NCBI GenBank assembly: GCA_017354895.1
Contig: CP071498.1
Location: forward strand, 1,364,001 to 1,428,000
Source: Podospora comata
Lineage: Eukaryota > Ascomycota > Sordariomycetes > Sordariales > Podosporaceae
Reading direction: 5' to 3'
DNA: 64,000 bases
The notes under the pieces are model-generated. The model worked only from the letters and a program-made list of their open reading frames with translations, ran no database searches and was not told where the DNA came from. The translations under genes were made by a program, and so were the position numbers. Below, one piece after another: positions 20,450 to 31,531 of the stretch (the stretch's first letter is position 1; every line of letters starts with the position of its first letter).

Positions 20450-23400
20450 CTACAACAACTCCCTATTCCCAAACCCCTGCCCCCCAAAACCACCCATCTG
20501 CAACCTCTGCTGCAACACCATCCCCTGCTCCCTCGCCCCCTCAAATCCCTCTCCCCCCATTGCAGACGGCGCTCGTGACTGCTGTTGAGATCTTGGTGAC
20601 ACCCCCTGCACACTAGGCAACCTCTCCCTTGCCCCTCCAGTCCCCACCCCCCTCAACCTTCCTCTTAAGCCCCCCTTCCTAATCATGCTCTCCAAGAAAA
20701 ACGGACTACTATTCCCATTCCCTCCATCCGTAGTTGGGCGTTCATCATCCCCATCAGAAAAGACATCCTCCACAAAATCCTGCTGCTGGGGTGTATCATG
20801 CTCGTCATCCGAGGCAAAATCCAGCTGAAGGTGATACGGTGCCGAAGGGGAAGTTACCGAACGAGCGTGAAGACCAGGACGGAGGATAGCGCTTGGAGGA
20901 GTGATGTTTGCAGGACCTGGGCCGCCTCCAGTGCCGGTCATAGTTACCGAGAACGCCCCCGGCGTCATCGTGTTGGCTGCTACTAGACCGTTTGTTGGTA
21001 AGACAAAAGAGGGGCGATCGGCAAAGCCGTTTTGGAAGGACATGCTACTTGTGTTTGAGGAAGCCTGGTGCAGAATAGGGAGGATTTGCTCGTCGTAGAG
21101 TTGAGCGTCGGATTCGAAGGCGTCAGGGGAGAATTCTGTCACTGTCCTGGAGGAACGGCCATCGGACGGTGGGCTGGTGGAGAGGTCGTCGAAGAAGTCG
21201 TCTAGGCTGTCAAGTTTGGAGACGAGGTCGCCCATGGGGGGGTTATCCCTTATGTCGTCTGACATCATGGTGTCCGCCCTGTCCGAGGTGGAGAAATAGC
21301 CATAGGGGAACTCATCGTTGTGGAATTCAACCTCGGGCGTTGGGGTTGGCTCAGCGGCTATGCCTTCGATCGACTGGCACATGTAGAATGCGGCGTGGAT
21401 GTTGGCGCGGGTAGAGTCAGTCTTTTTGGCTGGCATGGGAATCGCCCAACCGGAAGTTTCTGGGATGCCAAAGAGACTTTGAGTGCGCTCGTATTCTTTT
21501 CGGACGGCCTTGGAGGTGGGTCGGGTCATGCTCATGCGGAGGTGCTGCTTGTCCATGGTGGAACCGGACATGGTCATGATGTTATCAAGAACCTCGAGGG
21601 CTTCCATGCAGTACTCTGTTTGCAACAGTCGTAGCAAGGGTGAAATCATATCTGAGCCATGGCTCGCGATTTCCGGCTTCCTCATGTCGACTTCGGGGAT
21701 GATTACCCTGAGAATCCTCATCGTCTTGATCTTGACCCAGGCAGTCGCGTTGGTCAGGAAGCCCATCAGCATGGCAATCATATGAAAGTCAAGTGCTGGC
21801 AGAAAGTAGTCTTGAAGAGCTGCCAGCATCTGCGAGACAAAGTCTTCCCCAGATGAGTACATGTTCGCCAGGTACTTGTCAAGAACCAGCGCAATACTCC
21901 TCAACTCTCGCTCATACGCAACACTCATCAGCGAGTTCGCCGTCTGAACCACCTCTTCCTCCAATATCTTCTGATCAATAACATTCAGAAGCCTTGGCAA
22001 GTTGGCAATGATGGTAAAGAACAGACGAGTATCGTCTCCAATCAGGGCATCGCTCGGCAACTGCACAAGTCTTTCTAGCGTCCGCAATGTCGAGTCCAGA
22101 CACGTCGACGACCGCAACCCCTTGTAAAGAAGTGGCTGCAAACCCTCAAACGGCCCATCCCACTTGGAAGGCTGTCCATCATAGAGAAGCCTTCGCACAT
22201 TGGCAGACCCAAAGTCCAGTTTGTCCAAAAACTCGTTCAGTATCTCCACCGCTTCCAGAAACTCGCACTCATTGATTGACTCCAGACAGGCACATGTTGT
22301 CCAGAAGAGTTGTGGAAGAGCCAACAGCTTCTCTGCATCAAGCTTGACGATCAGGGTCTTAAAGGTAGTGAGTATCTCCATCGAAAACGACTGAATCTCC
22401 ATATCCTCGTCCGCAATAGTGTTCGACAAGCGAGCGAGCATGTCCCCAAGCATATGCTGATCCAACGAAGTGAGAATACACCTGAAAATCTGAAAAGACC
22501 GACAGGCAAGATGTCTGACAGGACACGAGGTTGCCCACGTGAGTGATAGCCGGCCCCATTGGTCTTTGATGCCAGGGAAGGTAAGCTCAAAAGTCTTGAC
22601 AACCTCGGTGGTCAAATACTCCATACTCGGAGGGACTTTATTGTCATGCTCGTTGACCTTGCCATTGCTGTCCTCGTACCCCCACACCACAGACCGGTCA
22701 TGGCGTCGAATAGCATCAATGAGATCCTCAATCGACTTCCTTGTCTCCACCGGGGCATCATCATCAAGCTGAGAGATGACAAGCTCATGAATCAAATGCA
22801 CCAGCATCTCCCGAGCCTGCTCCTGCACCAGTGGCGTGTAGTGATCCCAGAGCACCGTCACCACCTGCAAAAGATTAGGGACATTCTCCGCGGTAAGGCT
22901 CACAGGCGCAACCATGAGATCCACCAACAAGATCAAAGACAGTTGTCCAAGCGAAAAGCCAGCCTGCTTCGTACCAACAGGAAGGACTACGGCCAAATCC
23001 GCATAGTAAGGCAGCTTCTCAATATTATCCGGCGGCGGAGGAGAAGCTTCCCGCTTCTCATTCGGAACCATCGTCTTAGGCGTGATCTGCGACAACAAGA
23101 ATTCCACCACCTTGTTGCCCGGGGTGATACTGGTACTCGCCAAAAAGACCACAATCTGCTTGGCATATTCGACAAAGTTCTGCTCCCTCCGCTCAAGACA
23201 AAGCGACATGATAAAATCGAGGATGAGTCTCACATTCCCAGGATGGGGTCCCGTAGCCAACGCCTGCCAGAGTGCCTGCACTTCATTGTGCAAAGCCGCA
23301 CTAGACTTGATGGTGAGCTCGAGCAGGTTGGCCAGCAGTACATATGACTGGGCAATCGGACCGCCATTCGGGTCGACTTTGAGTTCGACTGATTGTACCC

Positions 23401-26400
23401 AAGGAAGGATGACAGCCACGATGTTCCTTTGGGCTGATCCTTGTTGTTCCTTAAAGTAGAACGTAAACTCGGAGAAGATGTGAAACGCCAGTTCGGTGTG
23501 TCGTTTGGCCAGCCTCTTGGATATCTCGAACTGAGCGAGCTTGTAGACAGCCTTTGTCTTATCCGATATACTAATGTCGAAGTCTTGGAGTTTGGAGCTC
23601 TTGGGTTGTGGTTGACGCTCTTCAAGTGCTCGAAGGAGGTGTGCCGCCTTAGATCTGATTTTGCTTTGGTCGTTACCCAGCATAAACAGACAAAGACCCA
23701 GAAGCTTCCAAAAGGGGCAAGGGTTCTCAGGGTGCTCCAGAATGACCTCGGTCACGACAGTAAAGTAACTCTCCAGCACCTTGGGCACTTCAGCAAGGTA
23801 GCATCGCGAGATGCAGTGTTCGAGGAGATATACAAACTCCTGGTTGTGGACAATCAGGTTCTTGAGAGCTCTCCTGCCGATGACATTCATACGATCGCTG
23901 CCAGAATTGAAGATGGCCTCAATCCAAGCCAGCATCCGCCTCACATCGAACTGCCGAGAAGAGCTACCGTCTGTGGTAAGGCTGATGGGTCCACCGCATA
24001 GAGACGCCATGGCACTGAGTGCCGCCGTTCTAAGGTTCCTCTTTTCAATCTCCATAGCTGCCGTGACAGTGCCACGTTCACCCACAGCCTTTTGATCAAT
24101 CACTGACTTCCTCATGTTGTCTTCTCTTTGTCGGATTTGTGGCTGGTTCGGCGAGAAACCGCACCAATCCTCCATCAGAGCAAATGCCGACTTTCGAGCT
24201 TCAAATGTCATCCATCTAGATGGATCATTGGTTCGGTTGATACCCTCAAAAAGCTCCTCCATAAGCCCGCAATAATGACGCCTGAGTTTCTGGAACTCCC
24301 AATCCATTTGAACTTCGCCATCCATCAAAAAGATCTTGAGGTCCTTGGCATATCCGACCAGATTATTGAGAATCCACTCATCCTGATACACTTCCTGTTG
24401 CTTCAAGAAGTGTGATGTCAACTTGTAGACATGTGTGATTTCAGTCCGTAATATATCCATCTTTCGGTTCCGTCGCGGACTGCTGTTGGTACGTTGATGA
24501 ATTCGTTGCCTAGCGTCATCATTGCAGCGCCCGACATGGCCTTGAAGTTCCTCGAGAAGAGTGCGATAGATGTGGACGTTGATAGAGCCCATCGCTATTA
24601 CTACTGCTTCCCGTATCGAGGCGGACGAGACGGAGAGCAAGGGATTTAGGTATTTGAAGAGAGTGCGGGCTGAACCAATCTTTTCGGCAGCCGTAGACCC
24701 CTTTCGACCATGTTGCCCATTGCTCGCTCCATTGGGACCACTGCCCGGATCTGCCAACGTTGTGCACGCAAATACAAGGTACAGCTTCCACTGCTCAACA
24801 ACACCCTCTTGCTGGCTTGTTGGCGTCTTGGCTGTGAGGCGGGCACTATTGATGTCGTTGTAATATAACCCTCGTGATGGCTCCGAGAGTACTGTGATGA
24901 CCTTATAAAGCTGAAGAATCCGCTCGCAGACCAGATCTCGTGTTAATGTGATAGTGAAGGGGCATTTGTCAAAGGCGATTCGGATAAAGTTGGGGAAGAT
25001 CTTGAACCACAGGGTTGTGTCATAGGACATATCGCTGGTGCAGAGTTCGATCAAGGCTCCTTGGCTGTTTGTCTGCATCCCTCGCTGCTGGCGGCTGCGT
25101 TCCGCTACTGATAACTGTTCATCATTGAAGTTCATGACTTGCATGGAGTCATTTTCGAGGATGTCAATAAGTCTCTGTGTCTCTTGCCCACCACCGCCTG
25201 GCTTTCTTAAGACACCGTCAAACTCCCTGATCAATCGTAGCACGTTGACCGCGTGATATCGAACACGTCGAGATTGTGAGCATAGGAAGAACAGGCCATG
25301 TGCCTCGACTTGATCGACTTCTGCCCATACGCTAGACAAGTCAAGTTTGATCCCACGCTTATCGCCAGTGGGCTCACCATTTTCAGTCGTGGCCTCCCTC
25401 GTCTTTTGCTTGATTTCCTCAATCCAGATATGAAGAAGTTCGATATAGAGCATCAAAGTCTTCTCAATATGGCCAGGTCCCAGCATGCCGCCATCTGACA
25501 TGGTTGAATAGCGGTCATCGAAATTGAAGATGAACCGTGCGAAGCCCATTGTGATCTGATGGGCATGCGACTGTCGAGCGATAGCCTTCAGAGACCGCGC
25601 CGAGGATTCGGCAATATTTGATTGGACATGGGCCGTTCCGGTACAGAGCAGATTGATGAGAGTGTTGAAAGGTATGGGTATGTCTGGAGACAGACATCGA
25701 GGTATGGCCTGTACGGCTACGTGAAGTAGTTCATAGAATGCCTGCTTCTGGTCCTGAGGATTCGAATGGTCATCTCGCCGACTAAAGTTGAAGGTTTCGG
25801 TAATGGGTGTTTTGGGACCAGGGCTGTTGAACCTCTCAAACTTCTCGTCCAATGCTGCCTGGCCACCAAAAGTATTATCGCAGACGATAGTGATTTTGTT
25901 GAGAATTTCACAGAATTTGTTGTAGTTCGCCCGGACCTCTCGGGTCAGAGAAGAAATCATGACTGGCTTAGAGAGCTTCTCTCCAGCGGACAACGCCGCT
26001 GGGGGAACTGTTGGAGCGCCCACGGGCGATTGCAGTACTGGCGAGGTTGGTGTCATCACTTCATGAGCATGAGTATGAGCGTATGTCTGCGGAAATGGCG
26101 GTTTGCCCTTGTCGCCCTTCTCCAAGTCCGCCATAACAGTAAGAAAAGCCCGGATTCCCACAACCATCCGGTCAGGATCCAGTTGTTCGATTCTGAGTTC
26201 CCTGTCCTTTTTCTCGAATAAATCAGCACTGATCAAGGGGAAGATGATAGTCTTGAAACAGTGTTCTGGGTGTTTATATCCAACAAATCTAATGATCTGT
26301 ATCAGAGGCTCAACAACGGCGGTGTCTGTTGCACTGTAAGGCTTTTTGGGATTCGGAAGCACCGTCCTCATCACATCATCCAACCTTTTTGTAGGCCCGT

Positions 26401-28234
26401 TATTGCTCTCTGTTGTGCGGTAGAGGTATGTCCACACGAGTCTAGAAACGACCTGCATGCATATTGGCCTGGTCTCTCGGTCCTTGAGTTTGGGTGGTAA
26501 CGGGTAGATCAGCTGGTTCCATTGGCTGACAAAAGTCTCTGGGGGGGAGACGCAGAGCATAGTGGCGGTCAGGGGAAAGGCGTAGATCCAGTGCCGTGGC
26601 TTGGCCATGATTTCTGCCAGACGAGGACAGATGGTGGAGAGAACCTCGGCCCACTTTGGGTGGGCAATATCACTGTTGTTTGCTTCAGCTGCAATGGGCA
26701 GCATGAGCATCTCGAGGACCTGGCAGAAGGCCGATTTGACCCTGCCACCTTTGGACCGGCCAAACAGCTTGCCAAGAGATGCCATGAAGTCGCAGGATTG
26801 ATCCCACGCTGCCGCCGGTGAAGTTTTGATGCGGAGATGCTTCATGCCGCCCAGAACAAGCTCTAGTCTGCTTTCGACATGGGGGCTTCTAGCCGCCAAC
26901 TCTTGCAGTGAGCGATCCAAGTCGGTGACGAATCGGGCGGTCACGCTGTTGAAGTCGATGTCGCTCATGACACCAAGGAGCTGAGCGAACAAATTCCAGT
27001 TGGCCAGTTTCAGAGGCGACAGCATCAGCTGTTCTGTCTCTGACATCTTCAACTGGCCGAAAATGATCGATTCCAGCTTCTCCTCCATTTCCGGCGTGAT
27101 GGAGGCCAGTGTGCTTTGTGACATGACCTCAAGGAGAACCCGGCAGAGCACATAGATGGAAACTGTCGACCGGCGCTCTGCCTGTGCGACGAAATCCTGC
27201 CTGGCTGCCAGACCCATCTGCCCACCAGCTTCCGGGCCACCTTGTGCGGACATGGGCTGTACAGGTTCCGTGTTACGTCGTTGTAATAGTCCAGGATGGG
27301 GTGCAGGATTGATACGAGCATGCTGGTGTAGCTGTCCTCGGGCTTCGCCGGCCGCTTCGCTCTTGCTCTTGCGCCACAGCATCATACTATCGATCAATGG
27401 CTTTGGCTTCTGCTTGGAGATGTGCCCAAGAGCTACAATGAGTTGGTCAAACGCAGGGTCCGCCCCTGGCCCGCAGATCTGTTCGACATTCGGCTCCGGT
27501 TCGAACGGGACCGTTATACACTCGTTCAGCTTTTCTTCTGCCTGGGCAATGAACGAGGTGAAAAGCACATGGAGCGCGTATTCCCCCACGGTCTTTTGCT
27601 CATCCTTGGAGGCCCGTGATGAATGCGAATGATGATGAGAATGATCACGGCGTGACCGCCCACTGCCACTGTGCATTCTCTCCAGAGTTCCCCTGGTTGG
27701 TGCTGGGGCGCCTGACATATCAGTTGCCGATGAAGTTCTTTCGGGATAACCAGGCCCCGGGTTCAGGACCGCTGTCGTAGCACTGGAGAGAGCAGTAACA
27801 GGGCGTGATCCTGGCCCGGTATCACCCTCCGTCCGTGAGAAGGCTTGAATATGCATATCCGTCCTATCAGGTGTGAGACCTGCGCCAGCGGCAGCAATCA
27901 TCTGCGGGCTGAGAGGGCTCGAGGAAGAGCTGGCAAGGCTGCCGTTCCTCGAGTGATGGATTCCTATGCCATGAACAATCGAGGTCTGGCGGTGATGGCC
28001 GTACGAGGCAGCTCTGGGATCAGCAACTCGCTCAATAACGCCTCCCAGGGCACCCCGAGGCGGCGGCACATGTGGGTGGGTGCGTTGAAACTTGTCGAGG
28101 GACGATTCTCGGGAATGCGCAACGCTCCTCGGTTCAAGGATGGGGGGCCGTAAGGTTCTCTGCCAGTCTTCGTCCTCCTCATCTAGTCTGGTGACGGCGC
28201 GGGGCGAGAACTTCAGTGGCTCGTGGTCAGGCAA
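20450..28234 (-). CDS. pag1: Cell morphogenesis scaffold of the Furry/Tao3/Mor2 (Pag1) family
   Basis: An uninterrupted frame of about 2,595 codons, one of the longest single exons expected in such a genome. The frame is closed by TAG a few codons before 28234 and has no ATG there. A short upstream exon joined at the CCACAG acceptor (about 28253) must supply the start, so the 5' end given is only the limit of the visible exon. The N-terminal ~215 residues are disordered (Ser/Pro/His-rich). Helical-repeat regions typical of the Mor2/Pag1 N-terminal, central and C-terminal domains fill about residues 220-2250. The last ~300 residues are acidic and low in complexity. In yeasts the protein scaffolds the NDR kinase Cbk1/Orb6 module that controls polarised growth and cell separation. 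The length matches ascomycete orthologues. Confidence 0.88.
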   Translation of the reverse strand: MPDHEPLKFSPRAVTRLDEEDEDWQRTLRPPILEPRSVAHSRESSLDKFQRTHPHVPPPRGALGGVIERVADPRAASYGHHRQTSIVHGIGIHHSRNGSLASSSSSPLSPQMIAAAGAGLTPDRTDMHIQAFSRTEGDTGPGSRPVTALSSATTAVLNPGPGYPERTSSATDMSGAPAPTRGTLERMHSGSGRSRRDHSHHHSHSSRASKDEQKTVGEYALHVLFTSFIAQAEEKLNECITVPFEPEPNVEQICGPGADPAFDQLIVALGHISKQKPKPLIDSMMLWRKSKSEAAGEARGQLHQHARINPAPHPGLLQRRNTEPVQPMSAQGGPEAGGQMGLAARQDFVAQAERRSTVSIYVLCRVLLEVMSQSTLASITPEMEEKLESIIFGQLKMSETEQLMLSPLKLANWNLFAQLLGVMSDIDFNSVTARFVTDLDRSLQELAARSPHVESRLELVLGGMKHLRIKTSPAAAWDQSCDFMASLGKLFGRSKGGRVKSAFCQVLEMLMLPIAAEANNSDIAHPKWAEVLSTICPRLAEIMAKPRHWIYAFPLTATMLCVSPPETFVSQWNQLIYPLPPKLKDRETRPICMQVVSRLVWTYLYRTTESNNGPTKRLDDVMRTVLPNPKKPYSATDTAVVEPLIQIIRFVGYKHPEHCFKTIIFPLISADLFEKKDRELRIEQLDPDRMVVGIRAFLTVMADLEKGDKGKPPFPQTYAHTHAHEVMTPTSPVLQSPVGAPTVPPAALSAGEKLSKPVMISSLTREVRANYNKFCEILNKITIVCDNTFGGQAALDEKFERFNSPGPKTPITETFNFSRRDDHSNPQDQKQAFYELLHVAVQAIPRCLSPDIPIPFNTLINLLCTGTAHVQSNIAESSARSLKAIARQSHAHQITMGFARFIFNFDDRYSTMSDGGMLGPGHIEKTLMLYIELLHIWIEEIKQKTREATTENGEPTGDKRGIKLDLSSVWAEVDQVEAHGLFFLCSQSRRVRYHAVNVLRLIREFDGVLRKPGGGGQETQRLIDILENDSMQVMNFNDEQLSVAERSRQQRGMQTNSQGALIELCTSDMSYDTTLWFKIFPNFIRIAFDKCPFTITLTRDLVCERILQLYKVITVLSEPSRGLYYNDINSARLTAKTPTSQQEGVVEQWKLYLVFACTTLADPGSGPNGASNGQHGRKGSTAAEKIGSARTLFKYLNPLLSVSSASIREAVVIAMGSINVHIYRTLLEELQGHVGRCNDDARQRIHQRTNSSPRRNRKMDILRTEITHVYKLTSHFLKQQEVYQDEWILNNLVGYAKDLKIFLMDGEVQMDWEFQKLRRHYCGLMEELFEGINRTNDPSRWMTFEARKSAFALMEDWCGFSPNQPQIRQREDNMRKSVIDQKAVGERGTVTAAMEIEKRNLRTAALSAMASLCGGPISLTTDGSSSRQFDVRRMLAWIEAIFNSGSDRMNVIGRRALKNLIVHNQEFVYLLEHCISRCYLAEVPKVLESYFTVVTEVILEHPENPCPFWKLLGLCLFMLGNDQSKIRSKAAHLLRALEERQPQPKSSKLQDFDISISDKTKAVYKLAQFEISKRLAKRHTELAFHIFSEFTFYFKEQQGSAQRNIVAVILPWVQSVELKVDPNGGPIAQSYVLLANLLELTIKSSAALHNEVQALWQALATGPHPGNVRLILDFIMSLCLERREQNFVEYAKQIVVFLASTSITPGNKVVEFLLSQITPKTMVPNEKREASPPPPDNIEKLPYYADLAVVLPVGTKQAGFSLGQLSLILLVDLMVAPVSLTAENVPNLLQVVTVLWDHYTPLVQEQAREMLVHLIHELVISQLDDDAPVETRKSIEDLIDAIRRHDRSVVWGYEDSNGKVNEHDNKVPPSMEYLTTEVVKTFELTFPGIKDQWGRLSLTWATSCPVRHLACRSFQIFRCILTSLDQHMLGDMLARLSNTIADEDMEIQSFSMEILTTFKTLIVKLDAEKLLALPQLFWTTCACLESINECEFLEAVEILNEFLDKLDFGSANVRRLLYDGQPSKWDGPFEGLQPLLYKGLRSSTCLDSTLRTLERLVQLPSDALIGDDTRLFFTIIANLPRLLNVIDQKILEEEVVQTANSLMSVAYERELRSIALVLDKYLANMYSSGEDFVSQMLAALQDYFLPALDFHMIAMLMGFLTNATAWVKIKTMRILRVIIPEVDMRKPEIASHGSDMISPLLRLLQTEYCMEALEVLDNIMTMSGSTMDKQHLRMSMTRPTSKAVRKEYERTQSLFGIPETSGWAIPMPAKKTDSTRANIHAAFYMCQSIEGIAAEPTPTPEVEFHNDEFPYGYFSTSDRADTMMSDDIRDNPPMGDLVSKLDSLDDFFDDLSTSPPSDGRSSRTVTEFSPDAFESDAQLYDEQILPILHQASSNTSSMSFQNGFADRPSFVLPTNGLVAANTMTPGAFSVTMTGTGGGPGPANITPPSAILRPGLHARSVTSPSAPYHLQLDFASDDEHDTPQQQDFVEDVFSDGDDERPTTDGGNGNSSPFFLESMIRKGGLRGRLRGVGTGGARERLPSVQGVSPRSQQQSRAPSAMGGEGFEGAREQGMVLQQRLQMGGFGGQGFGNRELL

Positions 28235-31200
28235 CGTCGTTTGAGACGGAGCTGTGGGTGGCTAGTCAGCAAGACTGACACTATGAGGCAGTCGGCAGTC
28301 GACATGATGTGCCAGGCTGGAGGGCCAAGTGGAGTGGCCCTTGAAACCGGGCGGAGACGGCGGCGGCAGGAGGTCGGTTCAAGGAAGGCCCGGAGGCCGA
28401 AAGCCACCCGCCCGCGCCTTGCCCGCACAAGATGGCCGCTTATCATGGTGGGGGAAGGGCAACTTCAACTCACCCATTTTTCAGACGTCACTTCTTGCAT
28501 GATCCGTTGCTACTCCTGGCAATGCGGCTGCTTCGTTCGGCAGCGAGGGGGTCGGAAGGAGTGGCCTTTTTGACAATTGCGTCCTGTCTAGACAGGAAGG
28601 AGACCTGTCGGATGGAAGTCGAGGTGGGTTGACAACGTGAGCTGCTCGCGACAGTGCGACTGGCGATTCACTGGCCGCCCAGGTCCACCGTGTTGATGCA
28701 GGGCTGCCAGAACGCAAGGGACCTTCAGGGGCTAAATTGTTTGGCGGCCAATCAGAGATGGGCCGAACTCCTCCCTAAACCGGGGCTGTCGTCTGGCTGA
28801 TCCAATCAGATATCAGATGGCCGGGCTGTCAGCCTGTCATCCGACTTCACCTCACAGCTTTGACCTCTCATGGACTTGGACCTCAACCTCACAGTTGAAG
28901 TGTGTGCTCATGCAGTAGTCTATGAACGATTGGCCTGCCTTGCTCTTGCATCTAGTGTCATTTGACAACTATAAAACATGCGCTGCCTAGCCTCGAGGTT
29001 GAGAGCTAGTTTATGTGTGCTCCGTCACACAGCACTTTCCAGCAGGTTATACAGACAAATTGTTCGTATGATGGCTCAGAACTTACCAGAATGTCTTGCA
29101 AACCCCTTAGCTCTGTGAGATATTAATACATGATGTCTCCAAAGTCATTACGATACACCAGCAGCTGCAGCAAGCCATCCGCATCCTGTGCTCACCTGCC
29201 ATCTCACCAGCACAGACATCTTCGATTTCGGGACGTCCCGAGCAAGCGCCAGTTCGTCTGCCGAACATATCAGATCCCGTCTGACCACCTCCTCCAAAGG
29301 CTCGTTTTGTGTACCTTTGAGCTGTCATGTCATCAAATATATGGAGCAGTCAGAGTGATGATGTATGCAGCTGGGCTCGCGACGATGATCGATGAGCACT
29401 CGGTATTACAACACAGAACCAATACCAAGACAGTGTTGCCGAAGGTCGTCGTGTTCTCGGCTACTCAAGAAGCGACAAGAAGCGATATCCCCGCGAAGCC
29501 CCGTCGCGCCGGCGCTACCCCGAAAATAGAGTGTAGCAAAAGTTGGGGGATTTTGGGGTTGGACATGGTGCATAATCCTAGCGTCGACCATGTCCTTGGT
29601 CTTGAATCGCAAACCTCCACTTTCCCCTGATCCCATGTGACGACCTTCCCAACGACTTCGACTCCCGATATCATTGCCGTCCGAAGCCTCCCGGGGTGAT
29701 CCCGAACCCTCGCACGCTGGGCAAGCTTGTTTGTCCCGGCCAAGTGGTGGGGTCCCCGCCTTTTGCGGTTCTGCGCGGGGCCAAAATTCGAGCCGAAGTG
29801 GGAGGGGTTGACCACGAGGTTGGTTGCGGTAGCGGACGCCATCGCGGGGACAGCACACGACACGATGCCGTCCGACAGTAGAGGGGTGGTGGTCAGCAAC
29901 AAGCTGGAGATGGGACACTGGGAATTCATCAAGAAATGGCGGAATCTGATCAGACAGACGTGGCTTCAAGTCAACTTTGTGCCAGGTGCCCCTACATATT
30001 CTCTCACCACAAACACGACTCTGGCTAGTCTGGACCCTTGGAACATGATGGAGAAACTTGGGATTTGGCAGTGATTCTGCGACAGAAACAGCTGCCGAAT
30101 AACCAAGAGATATTGAAGCTGATATACTACCGATGCAGTGAATGCAGCGATCGCGGACTCGGTTCTGCACCGGATTCCATGTGGGGGTGCCAAGGACCAC
30201 CTCCACGGCCCGGGCTTCGCTGTCCAAATCAATCCTACACTGTAAAAGTTCTTCAGCTTTCTTGTTGGTGCGGGGGATGCTCTCGTTGCAGCCGCCCTCC
30301 TTGTTGGGTTCTCTCAACTGCTGGCTCCCACCTTCCACTTGCCCTCATTCTTTTCCCTCCTCCCAGTCGCTTCTGTGTAGGGATCTTGGAAGAGAATCGA
30401 GATGCCTGTGGTCGTTCATGAACAAACGGAGTCCAATGGCGAATGCAAGATCTTCAGAAGAACAGGCCAGATATCAAACAACATTATGGGGTACGGTAGG
30501 TAGGTAGGTATCGTAGATCCCTCACAGCGTACAATTTCGCAAGGTGCCGGCGGGGCACGTAATGTACGGCGTATGTTAAAATACCACTCCACGTCGAAAC
30601 GACGTCTGACTCGATTTGGAACGAGTGGGGACCCTTTCGCGCAATTTATTGCTGACTGTGCCAACAACTGGAGGCCAGGCGAGCTCGCCGTTTGCTGGGC
30701 TGGTCCGGCGGCCGTCGCACGTTGAGGAAAACCGCTCCCCGAGTCATCTTGTGTTCCAGGCTGGAGGCAGATATTAAAGCATTCTGGCGGACTGACGGGA
30801 ATAGCCTTGCGGCTCCGATGAAACGGCACGTCACGCAAAGCCTCGTCTCCGTCTGATGAAGCGTTCCAGCGCTAGGTAGGCTGTGCGGTTGCTTGGCTGC
30901 CAGGCTGCCAGGCTGGGCGGATATGGATCTCGTCGGAGATGGTGGAGTTGACAGATGGCACCCGACGGGTGTGGAAAAAGCCCGGGCCCCGGGACCCTGG
31001 AAGGTTGAGGCTAGCGTCCCGGGGCCAGCATGTGGTTATCTGTCGATAAAGTAAGACCGCCGCAATCCCGTACCGCTGAATAAAATTCTACTTGATTCTC
31101 TGGTTGACTGCCTCTTCCCTCAAGCGACTGCCCCCTTTCTTCTTCTTCTTCTTCTTCTTCTTCCTTTATTTGTATTCTCTTCAATCGAGCAGCCTCCCCG

Positions 31201-31531
31201 TCGACCAGCCGCTTAACCCCTCCGCCTTGTCCCTCCCCTGAGACTTGTGCCTGTCTGCCGTCTGACAGCCACACGCTTGGAGGTCGGCGCTTGTTTGTCT
31301 TCCGTTGAATTGGCGCTCTCGCCCGCGCCGATCCGACACCGCGACCACTGGACGGCTAACGTTTGCCGTTTCCAATCCGCCTGCCCCGATCCGATCGCAT
31401 CGGCGGCACCGCTCCTCCTTAACTTGAGGAGCTCTCCCCCGTTTCCGGCTTCCGGGACGGCCTCAGAAACACACCGATAACACTCCTACGCCGTCATCGA
31501 GTCCCCGTTCTGCAGTCTGTGAACCGTCGCC
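28235..31531. other. Large divergent intergenic region, pag1 / P450 reductase
   Basis: 3.3 kb holding both promoters and probably the first exon of pag1. Open frames overlap on both strands at 29400-30340 (the longest 310 codons), but none shows recognisable motifs, consistent splice signals or one preferred frame, so I call no gene. A pyrimidine-rich leader precedes the reductase start. Elsewhere I see nothing certain. Confidence 0.5.
31137..31163. repeat. (TTC)n microsatellite in the reductase leader
   Basis: About nine TTC units within a longer pyrimidine-rich tract, some 370 nt before the reductase ATG. Such tracts are frequent in strongly expressed fungal promoters and 5' UTRs. Confidence 0.8.

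Noticed and set aside
29406-30338. 310-codon open frame on the - strand between pag1 and the P450 reductase
   Set aside because: It has no recognisable motif. Other frames on both strands are also open across the same GC-rich stretch, and the amino-acid make-up (scattered Cys, His, Arg and Pro) looks like translated non-coding DNA.
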